This document shows positions 55,472-64,000 of a stretch of DNA of 64,000 nt, in pieces. The notes below the pieces were generated by a model that did not search any database, was not told the DNA's origin, and saw only the letters and a program-made list of their open reading frames with translations. The position numbers and the translations under genes are program-made. Position 1 is the stretch's first letter. Each line of letters opens with the position of its first letter. This DNA comes from Leptospiraceae bacterium (GTDB taxonomy: Bacteria > Spirochaetota > Leptospiria > Leptospirales > Leptonemataceae), in contig JANXCF010000003.1 of assembly GCA_025059995.1 (NCBI GenBank), positions 186,001 through 250,000 on the forward strand, read 5' to 3'.

Positions 55472-56899
55472 CTATCGATTTACTAAAATTTCACGTTTTA
55501 ACGTGGGAGTTGTCCTTTTGATGGCTTTTCCATCTTCTAAAATGATTCGAATGAGGCGCTTGATTTCAACAGAGTATTCTACGTTGATATCCCTCACAAT
55601 ATCATCACAAAAACCCGCAACGATCAATAATTTTGCTTCGTCTTCTTCTATTCCTCTTGTTTGCAAATAAAATAAAATCTCATCGTCAATTTTGGAAACT
55701 GTGGCTTCGTAGTTTAATCTCGCAGTTTCTGATTCAATTTCATTGTATGGATAGGCATGAGCTTCAGAACGATCATCTAACATCAAGCTATCACACTTTA
55801 CGTGGCTAATTGCATTTTCAGCAGTTTTTTCAAACTTCACTAAACCTCGATAACTATTGATTCCTCCGTCTAATGAAATTCCTTTTGCTAATACGTTAGA
55901 TCTTGTGTTTTTTCCTACATGAATGATTCTTGATCCCGTATCCTGAATTTGCTGATTTCCAGCGAAAGCCAATGACAAAACGTCCCCCGTAGAGTTATCC
56001 CCCAAAAGCACAATGCCAGGGTATTTTATCGTTTGAGCACCGATATTTACGTCATTCCAAGTGATATGAGCATTTTCATGACACACCCCACGTTTGACTG
56101 TCCAATTATACATGTTCTTTTTCCAGTTTTGGATGGTAGTGTAATGAATCCTTGCGTTCTTATGAGCAATTAATTCCACTACAGCTGTGTGAAAGTTGGT
56201 TCCATGATCTTGTAGAGATGTACAGCCTTCACTATAAATCAACTCACTTCCTTCATCGGCTATCAGAAGAGTTCTTTCATATTGACCAGAAGATGCCGCT
56301 GTGACTTTAAAATACGCTTGTAGGGGGAGGGGAGTTTTCACGCCTTTTGGCACGTAAGCAAAAGAACCACCACTAAAAACAGCACTATTTAATGCCGCAA
56401 ATTTGTTATCTTCAGGTGGAACAACAGTACCCAAGTATTTTTTTACCAACTCAGGGAACTCTTGAACAGCTGTATCAATATCACAAAAAATGATTCCTAA
56501 TTCTTCTAATTCTTTTTTGACATTTGCATAGACTGTCTCAGAATCACTCATTGCCTCTAAACCAGCGAGATACCTTCGCTCATGCTCAGGTATCCCTAAA
56601 CGTTCGAAACTTTCTAAAACCTCAGGATCTACTTCATCCCATGACTTTTTCTTTTTCTTACCCGAACCTACGTAATGAACATACGAATCCAAATCGATTT
56701 GAAAACGAGGAATAAAACCCCAGTTCGGCATGGGTTTTGATAAAAAAATCTCCAGGGCTTTGAGTCGAAATTCTGTTAACCAGCCAGGTTCATTTTTTAT
56801 ATGGGATATAGACTCCACTACTTTTCGGCTGATTCCAGGAGGGAATTTATCAGGCTCATAGTATCTTGGTTCTTCTTCTAAAAGGGCTTGCGTCTTCAT
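55472..56899 (-). CDS. sufB: Fe-S scaffold SufB
   Basis: A 475-residue scaffold subunit, first gene of sufB-sufC-sufD-Rieske-sufS-sufU. Conserved features are [40 protein letters not shown] with the conserved Cys, [39 protein letters not shown] and the C-terminal [23 protein letters not shown]-type tail, each quoted in part. De novo [Fe-S] clusters form on SufB using sulfur from SufU/SufS. GAGGA precedes the ATG. Transcription is probably controlled by the palindrome at 56958-56974 that overlaps the promoter. Confidence 0.96.
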   Translation of the reverse strand: MKTQALLEEEPRYYEPDKFPPGISRKVVESISHIKNEPGWLTEFRLKALEIFLSKPMPNWGFIPRFQIDLDSYVHYVGSGKKKKKSWDEVDPEVLESFERLGIPEHERRYLAGLEAMSDSETVYANVKKELEELGIIFCDIDTAVQEFPELVKKYLGTVVPPEDNKFAALNSAVFSGGSFAYVPKGVKTPLPLQAYFKVTAASSGQYERTLLIADEGSELIYSEGCTSLQDHGTNFHTAVVELIAHKNARIHYTTIQNWKKNMYNWTVKRGVCHENAHITWNDVNIGAQTIKYPGIVLLGDNSTGDVLSLAFAGNQQIQDTGSRIIHVGKNTRSNVLAKGISLDGGINSYRGLVKFEKTAENAISHVKCDSLMLDDRSEAHAYPYNEIESETARLNYEATVSKIDDEILFYLQTRGIEEDEAKLLIVAGFCDDIVRDINVEYSVEIKRLIRIILEDGKAIKRTTPTLKREILVNR

Positions 56900-56911
56900 A
56901 ATACCGTCCTC

Positions 56912-56941
56912 AAAAATACTTAAAAATTGTTTAGTATTTTT
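56912..56941 (-). repeat. inverted repeat in the sufB leader
   Basis: AAAAATACT and AGTATTTTT (9 bp) are separated by 12 bases, within the predicted 5' leader of the suf mRNA. It could be a weak AU hairpin or a second operator half; the A/T-only composition lowers its significance. Confidence 0.35.
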
Positions 56942-56946
56942 TTATA

Positions 56947-56974
56947 ATTATATTTAATTTAGAATGATTCTAAA
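56947..56974 (-). promoter_or_regulatory. suf promoter -10 with overlapping Fur/PerR-like operator
   Basis: On the minus strand a perfect TATAAT lies at 56947-56952. Just upstream is a perfect 8-1-8 palindrome, TTTAGAAT-C-ATTCTAAA (56958-56974), covering the spacer and the -35 position. Its core is the 7-1-7 symmetry of the Fur/PerR superfamily (compare TTATAATNATTATAA of PerR). This geometry predicts repression of the suf operon that is released by iron limitation or peroxide. The -35 itself is poor. Confidence 0.6.
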
Positions 56975-57116
56975 AAAATTAACTCTAATGATATCTTAAT
57001 TCAAAGATAAATTTTGGCAAGTAAAAAACCGAAATCTTATAAAAATCCCAATTTCTCAATCAAATGCAAGAAAGCGAAAAAAATCCAGAACTTTTTACTA
57101 AAACGTTGTTTTTGAC

Positions 57117-57836
57117 TCAAACTCGTAAATGATAAAAAAATCTTCCCAATCCCAAATAAAAGAGCCAAAGTCCATATAGACTATGTTCCAGCACCACTAG
57201 CCAAAATGATCTTGTTAACAGAAAAGTTTTCATAAACAAAAAATTTCCCAAAAAAGTAAACAGCAGAGCTACGAAGTTTTCGTAAATGATGTGAATGAAC
57301 ATAAATAGCAAACTATTTACCCAAATGAGTTCTTTTTGAGACGAAAAAAGAGGGGAATATCGATGAAGAAAATAAATTCTAAAAATGAATTCTTGTGGTA
57401 TCACCGACAAAATGGGATAAAAAATTGAAACCAAGAGTATAATCAAAGAATACTGAGAAAAATCTTTCCAAAAATAAAAGAACCTCTCAGGAAATACGAA
57501 ATAAACAAAAATAGAAGTCGAAACCACAATCAACAAAAAACGAAAAAAGATGATTTTTAAATAATAGGCATTTTCTATTAAATTTTTTTTCGAAAAATAA
57601 TCCCTGATTTGGTAAGAGTTTCTATTAATAACATAAAAGAAAACCAAAACAAGAAAAAACAAAAACAACAAAGGTAGCAGTTTTAACAACAAGGGGTAGT
57701 CACTGAGAACTCCATGCAAAAAAGAACGAACATTAGGTATTGTGTAAAGAAATGGCAGAAACAAAAAAACCACAAACATTTCTATTACGATAGGATTTCG
57801 CAAGAACTTTCCGTGATGAATAAAAGCACTAAGCAT
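57117..57836 (-). CDS. CPBP-like integral membrane protein with altered catalytic motif
   Basis: A 239-residue protein with about six or seven membrane segments. The C-terminal half resembles the CPBP/ABI intramembrane protease domain. The first motif reads PQEFIFRIYFLHRY, where Gln replaces the first Glu of EExxxR; FMFIHIIYEN matches FxxxH, and LEHSLYG supplies a third His. Loss of one Glu may reduce activity, though some family members vary here. It follows tilS by 3 bases and is probably co-transcribed with it. The 217 bases between it and sufB hold the suf promoter. Confidence 0.65.
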   Translation of the reverse strand: MLSAFIHHGKFLRNPIVIEMFVVFLFLPFLYTIPNVRSFLHGVLSDYPLLLKLLPLLFLFFLVLVFFYVINRNSYQIRDYFSKKNLIENAYYLKIIFFRFLLIVVSTSIFVYFVFPERFFYFWKDFSQYSLIILLVSIFYPILSVIPQEFIFRIYFLHRYSPLFSSQKELIWVNSLLFMFIHIIYENFVALLFTFLGNFLFMKTFLLTRSFWLVVLEHSLYGLWLFYLGLGRFFYHLRV

Positions 57837-57839
57837 AGT

Positions 57840-59144
57840 TTACAAAAAAATCTCAAAATCCCAAAAGCCATCTAAGAAAGAAAGAAAAATTTTGATGGAG
57901 TAATTTGAAGAATTCTTCTTTATGCCATAGGGAATGAAAACCCTAACACATAATGGGATTTCTTTTTCTCGAAGGGTTTGTGATACAATGTCTTTGATTC
58001 TTTTTTGTTTTTCGTTTTTTATGTATTCTATCCTTTCGTATGATTGTGGGTAGATTCGCTCTTCTTCATGCCATTGAACTTTCCAATGATTTGGTTCTTT
58101 TTGGATGATGGGGGGCTTTAGATACAAAGATGTTTTTCGAAAAAACCAAAGTTTTCTTTTTACACTTTGAATGAGGCATTCTTTCGTTTCGATCTGAATT
58201 CTTTTTTGATAAGATTGCAAAATGAATTCTGAAATCACACGATGAGAAAAAGGCGAAATTCCCAAGTTTTTTGTAATTTGATCTAAAAGAATCTTTACCT
58301 CCCGGTTCGAAAGTTGAAAGAATAAAACTCTATCCAAAAAAAGAAAATCCCTAAGGGAAATTTGTTCTTGAAAAAACATCAGATTTAAATGGGTAATTTG
58401 CCACAAACGACTAGATGAAAACTGCAATTTCTTAAGCGAAGAAATCACTTTGTGGCGAAGAAAATTTCGTTTGAAGGAAACATCAAAATTTGAAACATCA
58501 ATCTTGTATGGGAGTTTCTGATTTTCCAAAAACTCTAGGATTTCTTTTTTATCGAAGAGAAGTAGCGGACTCAAAATTTTTAATGTAAAAACTTTTTTTG
58601 CAATCCTGACAGGAAGGACTCTTTGATGATGAAAATAAACATGATTTAACGAAGAACCCCGTAATAAACGTAAAAACAGGGTTTCAACGTAATCATCCGC
58701 ATTATGGCCGGTCACAATCAAACAAGATGAAGCTAATTTATTTTGGAGTCGAACAAGGCTTTTATATCGAAGGATGCGTGCCGCTTTTTCTAAGTTCGTT
58801 TTTGTCTTTTGGGCGAATTCTCTGACGTTTCTTGATTCTATGTATATTGGCAAATCCCACTCTCGAGATAAATTCCAAACGAAGTCTTCTTCTTCATCTG
58901 CTTCCTTTCGAAGTTGATGATTGAAATGAAACAAAACTGGTTGTGTTATCCAATTTTTTTGATAAAAATGCCAATAAAAAAAAGCTGCTAAAACTGAGTC
59001 GGGACCTCCAGAAATAGAAATAATGTAGGTCATATTTTTTGATGGAAGAAAAAGATTTTTTAAAACCTCATCTTCGATTTCATCACCTTGAAAAGAATTC
59101 CAAACGTCTCTGCTATTGTAAAAAGAAAATTCTCTTTTGTTCAT
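57840..59144 (-). CDS. tilS: tRNA(Ile)-lysidine synthetase
   Basis: A 434-residue PP-loop ATPase that converts C34 of the AUA-reading tRNA-Ile to lysidine. The PP-loop is SISGGPDSVLAAFF near residue 44. It is followed by LFHFNHQLRKEADEEEDFV, ARILRYKSLVRLQNK and VTGHNADDYVETLFLRLLRGSS, the typical HNxDDxxET motif, then RNFLRHKVI. The C-terminal domain is short and diverged. The enzyme is essential in most bacteria. It is divergent from the small membrane protein gene at 59192. Confidence 0.93.
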   Translation of the reverse strand: MNKREFSFYNSRDVWNSFQGDEIEDEVLKNLFLPSKNMTYIISISGGPDSVLAAFFYWHFYQKNWITQPVLFHFNHQLRKEADEEEDFVWNLSREWDLPIYIESRNVREFAQKTKTNLEKAARILRYKSLVRLQNKLASSCLIVTGHNADDYVETLFLRLLRGSSLNHVYFHHQRVLPVRIAKKVFTLKILSPLLLFDKKEILEFLENQKLPYKIDVSNFDVSFKRNFLRHKVISSLKKLQFSSSRLWQITHLNLMFFQEQISLRDFLFLDRVLFFQLSNREVKILLDQITKNLGISPFSHRVISEFILQSYQKRIQIETKECLIQSVKRKLWFFRKTSLYLKPPIIQKEPNHWKVQWHEEERIYPQSYERIEYIKNEKQKRIKDIVSQTLREKEIPLCVRVFIPYGIKKNSSNYSIKIFLSFLDGFWDFEIFL

Positions 59145-59191
59145 AAAGAAAGTTTGTTTGCAATCTGAGTTTTTTTCATTTTTTTGCCAAT

Positions 59192-59419
59192 GTGAAATTC
59201 TGGAACTTCATTAAAAGCATTTTTCGTTATCTTATAAACGATATGTTGAGTATCATCGTTGAACCCAAAGACAACTTGAGGTTCTGGAAGATTTTTATTT
59301 ATGTTTCTTTCTTTTTGTTTGTGGGATTTTTTGTATTCAAAGCCATCGAGTCGGTTTTTTTACGTTCTCATGAACCACCCAAAGAATTAAAAGAACCCGA
59401 CACTCTAAGAAATTTATGA
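59192..59419 (+). CDS. small membrane protein of unknown function
   Basis: A 75-residue protein with a GTG start. It has a basic amphipathic N-terminus, one strong membrane segment at about 34-54 (FIYVSFFLFVGFFVFKAI) and a charged, Pro/Glu-rich tail. No family is recognised. Its last bases overlap the manA start by 4 (ATGA), so it is co-translated with manA and likely real. Confidence 0.6.
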   Translation: MKFWNFIKSIFRYLINDMLSIIVEPKDNLRFWKIFIYVSFFLFVGFFVFKAIESVFLRSHEPPKELKEPDTLRNL

Positions 59420-60645
59420 GCCAGAATACATTTTATGAGCTCATTCCTTCTGTTCAGTATTATGATTGGGGTAGCACGGATGATCAGAGTTCCATTCGAA
59501 CTTTTCTGAAAAAGAAACACTCACACTTTCTAACTGAAAAACCCATTGCAGAAGTCTGGAAAGGTGCACATCCTAAAAATCCCTCTCATTTAAAAGACAT
59601 TCATGATTCATCAAGAACTTACAATTTTTATCAGTTGATACAAGAAAATCCTTCCCATGTTCTCGGAGAGGATTTGTCTTTTAAAAAAGAGTTCCCTTTT
59701 TTGCTGAAAATCTTAGAAGCAGAAAAACCTCTTTCTATCCAATCCCATCCTGACAAAAAAACTGCCATCATTTTACACAAAAAGGACCCAGCAAACTATC
59801 CTGACTCCAATCACAAACCTGAGATTGCCATCAGCTTAGGGGATTTTGAAGCTCTTTGTGGTTTTCGTCCTCATGAAGAATTATTAAACTTTTTTTATCA
59901 ATATCCAACAAAGGAGCTATGGGATCAAAAATCAGAATTTTCCTTAAAAAGAATTTATGCAAACTTGATGAATGCTGACAAACAAAAATTAGTAGCATTA
60001 ACAGAAGAATTTCTGAGTTTTCTTTCGGAAGCTTCACCTGATCCCATCCGTGATCAATGGTTTATTAAACTTTATCAAACATTTGGAAAAGATGATCCAG
60101 GGATTTATTCAATTTATCTACTGAATTATTATCACTTAAAAGAAAACGAAGCATTGTTTTTACCGCCCAATACTCCTCATGCCTATTTAAGAGGTTCGAT
60201 TGTTGAATGTATGACGAACTCCGACAACGTCATACGAGCAGGACTTACAAGCAAATTCAAAGACATACCAACTCTGTTAGCAACCCTCGATTACGAAAAA
60301 AAACGCATAAGTCCTTTACGACCAAAAAAAACAAATAATATTTCTAAATTTTATCAAATTCCAATAGAAGAATTTTATCTGGAATTAATCCATTCATCAG
60401 ACCAAGATTTTGATAAAACTCTTTTTTATCATTTGAAGTTTTTTCCCAGTATCATCACAATTCTACGAGGCAACGTCAAAGTTATTATGAATCAAAAAGA
60501 ATGGAGTTTTCATGAAGGTCAGATTTTATTTTTTCCTGGTGATTTAAAACACCAAGAGATCATATTAATATTTAGTTCTGAGGCATGGGCGTTTTTAGCC
60601 ACCACCCTTTTGAACCAAAAAACAAAAGAAAGTTTAGAACTTTGA
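59416..60645 (+). CDS. manA: mannose-6-phosphate isomerase, class I
   Basis: A 409-residue cupin enzyme interconverting fructose 6-phosphate and mannose 6-phosphate, which feeds GDP-sugar and surface glycan synthesis. QYYDWGS opens the protein. The zinc site is SIQSHPDKK (Gln and His), a Glu in NHKPEIAI and the His in PPNTPHAYLRG, with NSDNVIRAGLTSKFKD following, which is diagnostic for type I enzymes. The stop codon lies inside the -35 of the next gene's promoter. Confidence 0.95.
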   Translation: MSQNTFYELIPSVQYYDWGSTDDQSSIRTFLKKKHSHFLTEKPIAEVWKGAHPKNPSHLKDIHDSSRTYNFYQLIQENPSHVLGEDLSFKKEFPFLLKILEAEKPLSIQSHPDKKTAIILHKKDPANYPDSNHKPEIAISLGDFEALCGFRPHEELLNFFYQYPTKELWDQKSEFSLKRIYANLMNADKQKLVALTEEFLSFLSEASPDPIRDQWFIKLYQTFGKDDPGIYSIYLLNYYHLKENEALFLPPNTPHAYLRGSIVECMTNSDNVIRAGLTSKFKDIPTLLATLDYEKKRISPLRPKKTNNISKFYQIPIEEFYLELIHSSDQDFDKTLFYHLKFFPSIITILRGNVKVIMNQKEWSFHEGQILFFPGDLKHQEIILIFSSEAWAFLATTLLNQKTKESLEL

Positions 60646-60671
60646 CTTTCTGATTCTTTCATTCTTATATT
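60642..60671 (+). promoter_or_regulatory. candidate promoter of the DegT-like gene
   Basis: TTGACT (60642-60647, overlapping the manA stop) and TATATT (60666-60671) with an 18-base spacer. The predicted leader of about 65 bases contains a 6-bp inverted repeat ATCGAC / GTCGAT (60686-60691 and 60712-60717). Confidence 0.6.
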
Positions 60672-60743
60672 ATTATGAGCAACCCATCGACTAACTTGAG
60701 AAATTCCGATTGTCGATAGAATCATACAGTAAATTTTATACTT

Positions 60744-61856
60744 ATGAGTATACAGACGTATCTGACAAAAAGAGAATCCATTAAGCCGATTCTGTTCTAC
60801 CGAGCTTACTTAGCTAAAGAAGAATTAGAAGCTGTTTTAGATTGCTTACTGGAGGATGAATTTACTACTGAAACCATCCGAGAAAAGTTCGAAAAATTAT
60901 TCTGCGAAACGCTTAATTTTAAACATGCTTTGGCGGTGAATGCAAAAACAAGTGCTTATCACTTAGCTTTTTTGAGCCTAAAGATTAATGAGACAAATAC
61001 CATCTGGATGAGTAATTTAGCTCCTGTATCCGCTTTAGATGCTGCAAAATATATAAATGCTAAAATCTGTTTGATAGAAATAGATAAAAACTCTTTTTTT
61101 CCTAATCCTGATCATCTAAAAGAAATCATCACAAAAGAAATGAAAGAAAATGATGTTTTCATCGCGGATTATACGTATGGTGCATATTATGAATTCCCTT
61201 TTGATCTGCTACAAGAAAAAAACATTCACGTAATTGAAGACATTACAGGAATGTTAGGTTTTCAGATTTCCATAAATGAGGATGAAGTAAATGGAAATAT
61301 TGGCAAATTCAGTAAAATCCAAATCTGCGGACTTTATCCTGATGATATTATTACTACTGCAAAAGGAGCTATTATACTTACAAACGATAACAAAATCATA
61401 AAAGAACTAAACGAAATCACTTACTCAAAAAATCGAAATCTCAACAAAACTGCTTTTGATTATCTTTTAGAAGATTTTCAATCCGCAATAGGAATCCACC
61501 AGTTAAACAAGATTGGAAACCTCCTCACACGAAGAAAAAAAATAGGGCATAAATTTTTAGAAGGTCTGAGGAATACTCATCACGAAACATATTTCCAAAA
61601 CCCAAAATACGATAACTATCATCGCTTCCCTGTGGTCTTCTCAAAGAGCCAAGAAGAAATGACAAGATACTTCAAATCTTTAAAGATCGAAGTTCAACCC
61701 ATACCTACGCCATTACATAAATATTTAAACGAAACCTTCCAAAAATTTCCCAATTCCGAACGACTCCTGAAAAAAGGACTATGTATACCCATTTATCCTA
61801 TGCTTACCTCTGGAAATGTAGAAAGAATTATCAATGCTATACGAAGTATTATTTAA
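60744..61856 (+). CDS. DegT/DnrJ/EryC1-fold protein lacking the PLP lysine
   Basis: A 370-residue protein with the fold-I aminotransferase layout of sugar aminotransferases. An N-terminal FYRAYLAKEEL strand-helix, ALAVNAKTSAYHLAFLSL (the NGTxAL-type segment), VIEDITGMLGF (the EDxAxxxG segment, with the PLP N1 Asp at about 166), and a C-terminal SGNVERIINAI tail are present. Where active members have a Lys in YPTK, this protein reads GLYPDDI: Asp201 replaces the Schiff-base lysine. It is therefore unlikely to be an ordinary aminotransferase. PLP-independent relatives or PLP/PMP dehydratases with a His at this position are known. It converges on the GnnA-like oxidoreductase gene. Confidence 0.75.
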   Translation: MSIQTYLTKRESIKPILFYRAYLAKEELEAVLDCLLEDEFTTETIREKFEKLFCETLNFKHALAVNAKTSAYHLAFLSLKINETNTIWMSNLAPVSALDAAKYINAKICLIEIDKNSFFPNPDHLKEIITKEMKENDVFIADYTYGAYYEFPFDLLQEKNIHVIEDITGMLGFQISINEDEVNGNIGKFSKIQICGLYPDDIITTAKGAIILTNDNKIIKELNEITYSKNRNLNKTAFDYLLEDFQSAIGIHQLNKIGNLLTRRKKIGHKFLEGLRNTHHETYFQNPKYDNYHRFPVVFSKSQEEMTRYFKSLKIEVQPIPTPLHKYLNETFQKFPNSERLLKKGLCIPIYPMLTSGNVERIINAIRSII

Positions 61857-62815
61857 AAATGTTTATAAATATCTTCAATTATTTGGTGGGCGTATTTCAT
61901 GGTTAATATGTCTTTGTGATTGGGGACTAAAGGTTCTTCCTGACCCAAAATACAATGAATAAAATGAAGATGTTCTAATTTTAAGGGATTGTCTTTGTGG
62001 ACAAAGATTTTTTCAACAAAGGATTCTTGTTTATATTTCAATTCTTCCCTAGTCATCAAATAAGCACTTGATGCCATGCGATAGATATCAATATCTTGTG
62101 TGGCAAAATTCAATACTACATAAGATTTCTCTTGAGTGATGGTCAAAGTTCTGATTTTATTTTGGGTGACTCGGCTTGCAACTAAATTGGCTATGGTTCC
62201 TGATTCAAATTGTATCGTAGCTGTAGCTAAATCCTCGTATTTTGTGATGGCTTTTATACCACGAGCATAAATAGATCTAATTTCTGAAGGAATCAAATTC
62301 AGAATAATGTCCAAATCATGAATCATTAAATCTAAAACTACACCAATGTCGTTGACTCTGGGATTAAAGGGTGATAATCGTTTTGTCTCTATAAAGTATG
62401 GATTTTCGATGATTTTTTTGATTTCCAAAATTGCACCATTGAACCGCTCCACATGACCAACTTGAAGTATTAAACCCTTTTTTTCTGCTAATTCAATTAA
62501 TTCCTCGGCTTCTCGAACAGTCTCCGTGATTGGCTTTTCTACTAATATGTGTTTTTCGGACTCTAAGCATTTTTTTGCTAACTCAAAATGAAATTTTGTA
62601 GGAACTGCTATGATCAAAGCATCAGAATCACGTATCAAAGCATCAAGGTTATCATAAGGTTTAACGTAAAACTTTTCGGATATCTCTTTTAATCTTGCTT
62701 TGTCAACATCATAAACACCGACTACTTCAATTTTAGGAATAGAAATAGCCACGTTCACATGGTATTGCCCCATGTGACCAACACCAACAATACCTAGTTT
62801 GATTTTGTTATTCAT
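61853..62815 (-). CDS. Gfo/Idh/MocA oxidoreductase, GnnA-like
   Basis: A 320-residue NAD(P)-binding oxidoreductase. The Rossmann loop is LGIVGVGHMGQYHV and the active-site Lys lies in ILVEKPITET. LILQVGHVERFNGAI, RLSPFNPRVNDIGVVLDLMIHDLDIILNL and a C-terminal beta-sheet region follow. The VERFNxA / DIGVVLDLMIHDLD blocks are those of the lipid-A-associated members (GnnA oxidises UDP-GlcNAc at C3 for GlcN3N-type lipid A in Leptospira). The GnnA assignment is moderate; the normal partner would be a GnnB aminotransferase, whereas the adjacent DegT-like protein lacks its lysine. The last 4 bases overlap that gene. Confidence 0.8.
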   Translation of the reverse strand: MNNKIKLGIVGVGHMGQYHVNVAISIPKIEVVGVYDVDKARLKEISEKFYVKPYDNLDALIRDSDALIIAVPTKFHFELAKKCLESEKHILVEKPITETVREAEELIELAEKKGLILQVGHVERFNGAILEIKKIIENPYFIETKRLSPFNPRVNDIGVVLDLMIHDLDIILNLIPSEIRSIYARGIKAITKYEDLATATIQFESGTIANLVASRVTQNKIRTLTITQEKSYVVLNFATQDIDIYRMASSAYLMTREELKYKQESFVEKIFVHKDNPLKLEHLHFIHCILGQEEPLVPNHKDILTMKYAHQIIEDIYKHF

Positions 62816-62855
62816 TAAGTCTTTAATTTTTTATAGAAGAGTTCAGTAAAGTAAA

Positions 62856-63977
62856 TTAAGGTTTGGAAAAGGTTTCTCTATGGATTCCCATCGACTCGAA
62901 TTCTTTTTCCAATTCTTTGATGAGCTCTTTTGCCCGATACGAAAGTTTTTGGGGAACTTGGATTTCCACAATGACTAATTGATCACCTTTGTTATGGGTT
63001 CCCATAATTGGCATTCCTTTCCCACGAAGACGAAATATTTGATTGCTCTGTGTTCCAGGAGGGATCTTTAGTTTTGCTTTCTTTCCGTCAATCAAGGGAA
63101 CATCTATTTCTCCTCCTAAAATCGCCAAAGTAATAGGAATAGAAGCCTTTATAACCAAGTCATCCCCTTGTCGTTCAAAGATAGGATGTTTTCTTATGTA
63201 AGTTACTACATATAAATCTCCTGGTGGTCCTCCATTTAAACCTGCCTCTCCTTCGCCTTTAATACGGATCTTACTTCCATTCTCAACACCGGGTGGAATT
63301 TTTATGTTGATTTTTTTCTTTTTTAAAACTACTCCCTCACCACTACATCTATGACAATGCTCTTTTATGATCTTACCTGTTCCTCTACACTCAGGACAAG
63401 GTCTGGTAATAGAAAAGAAACCTTGCATGGTTCGAACTCTACCAGTTCCTTGACAAAAAGAACAAATCTGAGGTCTTGTACCTTTTCTTGCGCCTGTTCC
63501 ATTACAGTCATCGCAAGTTTCCTTTTTTGAAACTTCAATGGTTAATTCCTTACCTAAAGCTGCATCTTCTAAATCTATTTCTAAGTTATAACGCAAGTCT
63601 GTTCCTCTTCGAACATATTCCCCACCACTTTGACGAAAGCTATGCCCAAAAATCTCTTCAAAAAGATCAGTAAAATCACTAAATATATCAGAAAAATCTG
63701 TATAAGCTTTGTATCCAAAACCTTGTCCACCAAAACCAGCTCCATCTAATCCTGCTTTGCCATATTTATCATAAATGGCACGTTTTTCAGGATCGGAGAG
63801 GACCTCATAGGCTTCCGTGATTTCTTTAAATTTCTCTTCTGCACTTGGGTCATCACGATTTCTATCGGGATGATACTTCAAAGCAAGTTTTCTATAAGCT
63901 GACTTGATTTCATCTAATGTAGCATTTCTACTGACTCCTAAGATTTCATAGTAATCTTTATTGGTATTTGTTGGCAT
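62856..63977 (-). CDS. dnaJ: chaperone DnaJ
   Basis: A 373-residue type I Hsp40. The J-domain has KYHPDRN with the HPD tripeptide needed to stimulate DnaK. A Gly/Phe-rich linker follows ([14 protein letters not shown]), then four CxxCxGxG zinc repeats ([32 protein letters not shown]) and the C-terminal substrate-binding domains. AGGTGAG precedes the ATG at 63977. Partners grpE and dnaK would lie beyond the right edge if the usual order holds; they are not visible. Confidence 0.97.
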   Translation of the reverse strand: MPTNTNKDYYEILGVSRNATLDEIKSAYRKLALKYHPDRNRDDPSAEEKFKEITEAYEVLSDPEKRAIYDKYGKAGLDGAGFGGQGFGYKAYTDFSDIFSDFTDLFEEIFGHSFRQSGGEYVRRGTDLRYNLEIDLEDAALGKELTIEVSKKETCDDCNGTGARKGTRPQICSFCQGTGRVRTMQGFFSITRPCPECRGTGKIIKEHCHRCSGEGVVLKKKKINIKIPPGVENGSKIRIKGEGEAGLNGGPPGDLYVVTYIRKHPIFERQGDDLVIKASIPITLAILGGEIDVPLIDGKKAKLKIPPGTQSNQIFRLRGKGMPIMGTHNKGDQLVIVEIQVPQKLSYRAKELIKELEKEFESMGIHRETFSKP

Positions 63978-64000
63978 AGCTCACCTACCTTTAAATAAAA

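Noticed and set aside
60675-60719. 14-codon frame in front of the DegT-like gene, considered as a leader peptide
   Set aside because: Its ATG lies only three bases after the predicted -10, so it would be upstream of the transcription start. It has no ribosome-binding site or run of regulatory codons.

Overview
This is an AT-rich window of about 64 kb that is almost entirely protein coding. I see no rRNA, tRNA, CRISPR array, insertion sequence or prophage. The best reading is a chromosomal segment of a spirochaete, most likely of the Leptospira-like branch. The evidence is a FlaA-family periplasmic flagellar sheath protein (42758-43504), a protein matching the spirochaete-restricted spiro-SPASM family (45648-47219), a 7TM-DISM receptor cyclase, lipoproteins with relaxed spirochaetal lipoboxes, and many cytoplasmic-membrane and envelope proteins without recognisable homologues. 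The species cannot be named from the sequence.

Layout. 1-1161 (+): 3' end of dusA overlapping endonuclease V. 1135-5461 (-): a compact overlapping operon pdxJ, CHAT-domain protein, Cys-rich protein, YciO-like protein, thioesterase. 5592-11266 (-): GTP-type PEP carboxykinase, an HNH nuclease overlapping a CBS-domain protein, an acyltransferase, and a chemoreceptor ending in a hemerythrin domain. 11448-20042: a Calvin-cycle cluster on the minus strand (rpe, glpX, prk, then tkt, uspA, gap, pgk) with cbbY on the plus strand between prk and tkt. 20309-21241 (-): unknown membrane protein. 21553-27774 (+): murF-mraY-murD-ftsW-murG, followed by htpX. 28810-31526 (-): bioA and two unknown envelope proteins. 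31674-39960 (+): YqeY-like protein, FAD-linked dehydrogenase, glycyl-tRNA synthetase, a VWA-STAS fusion and two exported proteins. 39961-43504: receptor cyclase with a small lipoprotein, DUF4279 protein, FlaA. 43578-50439 (+): carA, a parvulin-type lipoprotein, spiro-SPASM protein, a sugar cytidylyltransferase-like protein, a PseG-like protein and a CPBP protease. 50500-51486 (+): HpcH/HpaI lyase with a strong terminator. 51522-56899 (-): suf operon (sufB, sufC, sufD, Rieske, sufS, sufU) behind a Fur/PerR-like palindrome. 57117-63977: CPBP-like protein, tilS, manA, a DegT-fold protein lacking its catalytic lysine, a GnnA-like oxidoreductase, and dnaJ.

The most striking content is the Calvin-cycle cluster. 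A class I-type phosphoribulokinase, a CbbY-type phosphatase, GlpX bisphosphatase, transketolase, ribulose-phosphate epimerase, GAPDH and PGK together form most of the ribulose-bisphosphate regeneration and reduction arms. RuBisCO itself is not in the window. CbbY is normally useful only where RuBisCO operates, so the genome is predicted to encode RuBisCO elsewhere. The second interesting group is the spiro-SPASM / cytidylyltransferase-like / PseG-like / CPBP block, which looks like an uncharacterised spirochaetal surface-modification pathway.

Promoters with a TTGACT -35 and a TATAAT-like -10 recur. Several lie so close to their start codon, with no Shine-Dalgarno sequence, that leaderless transcripts are likely.
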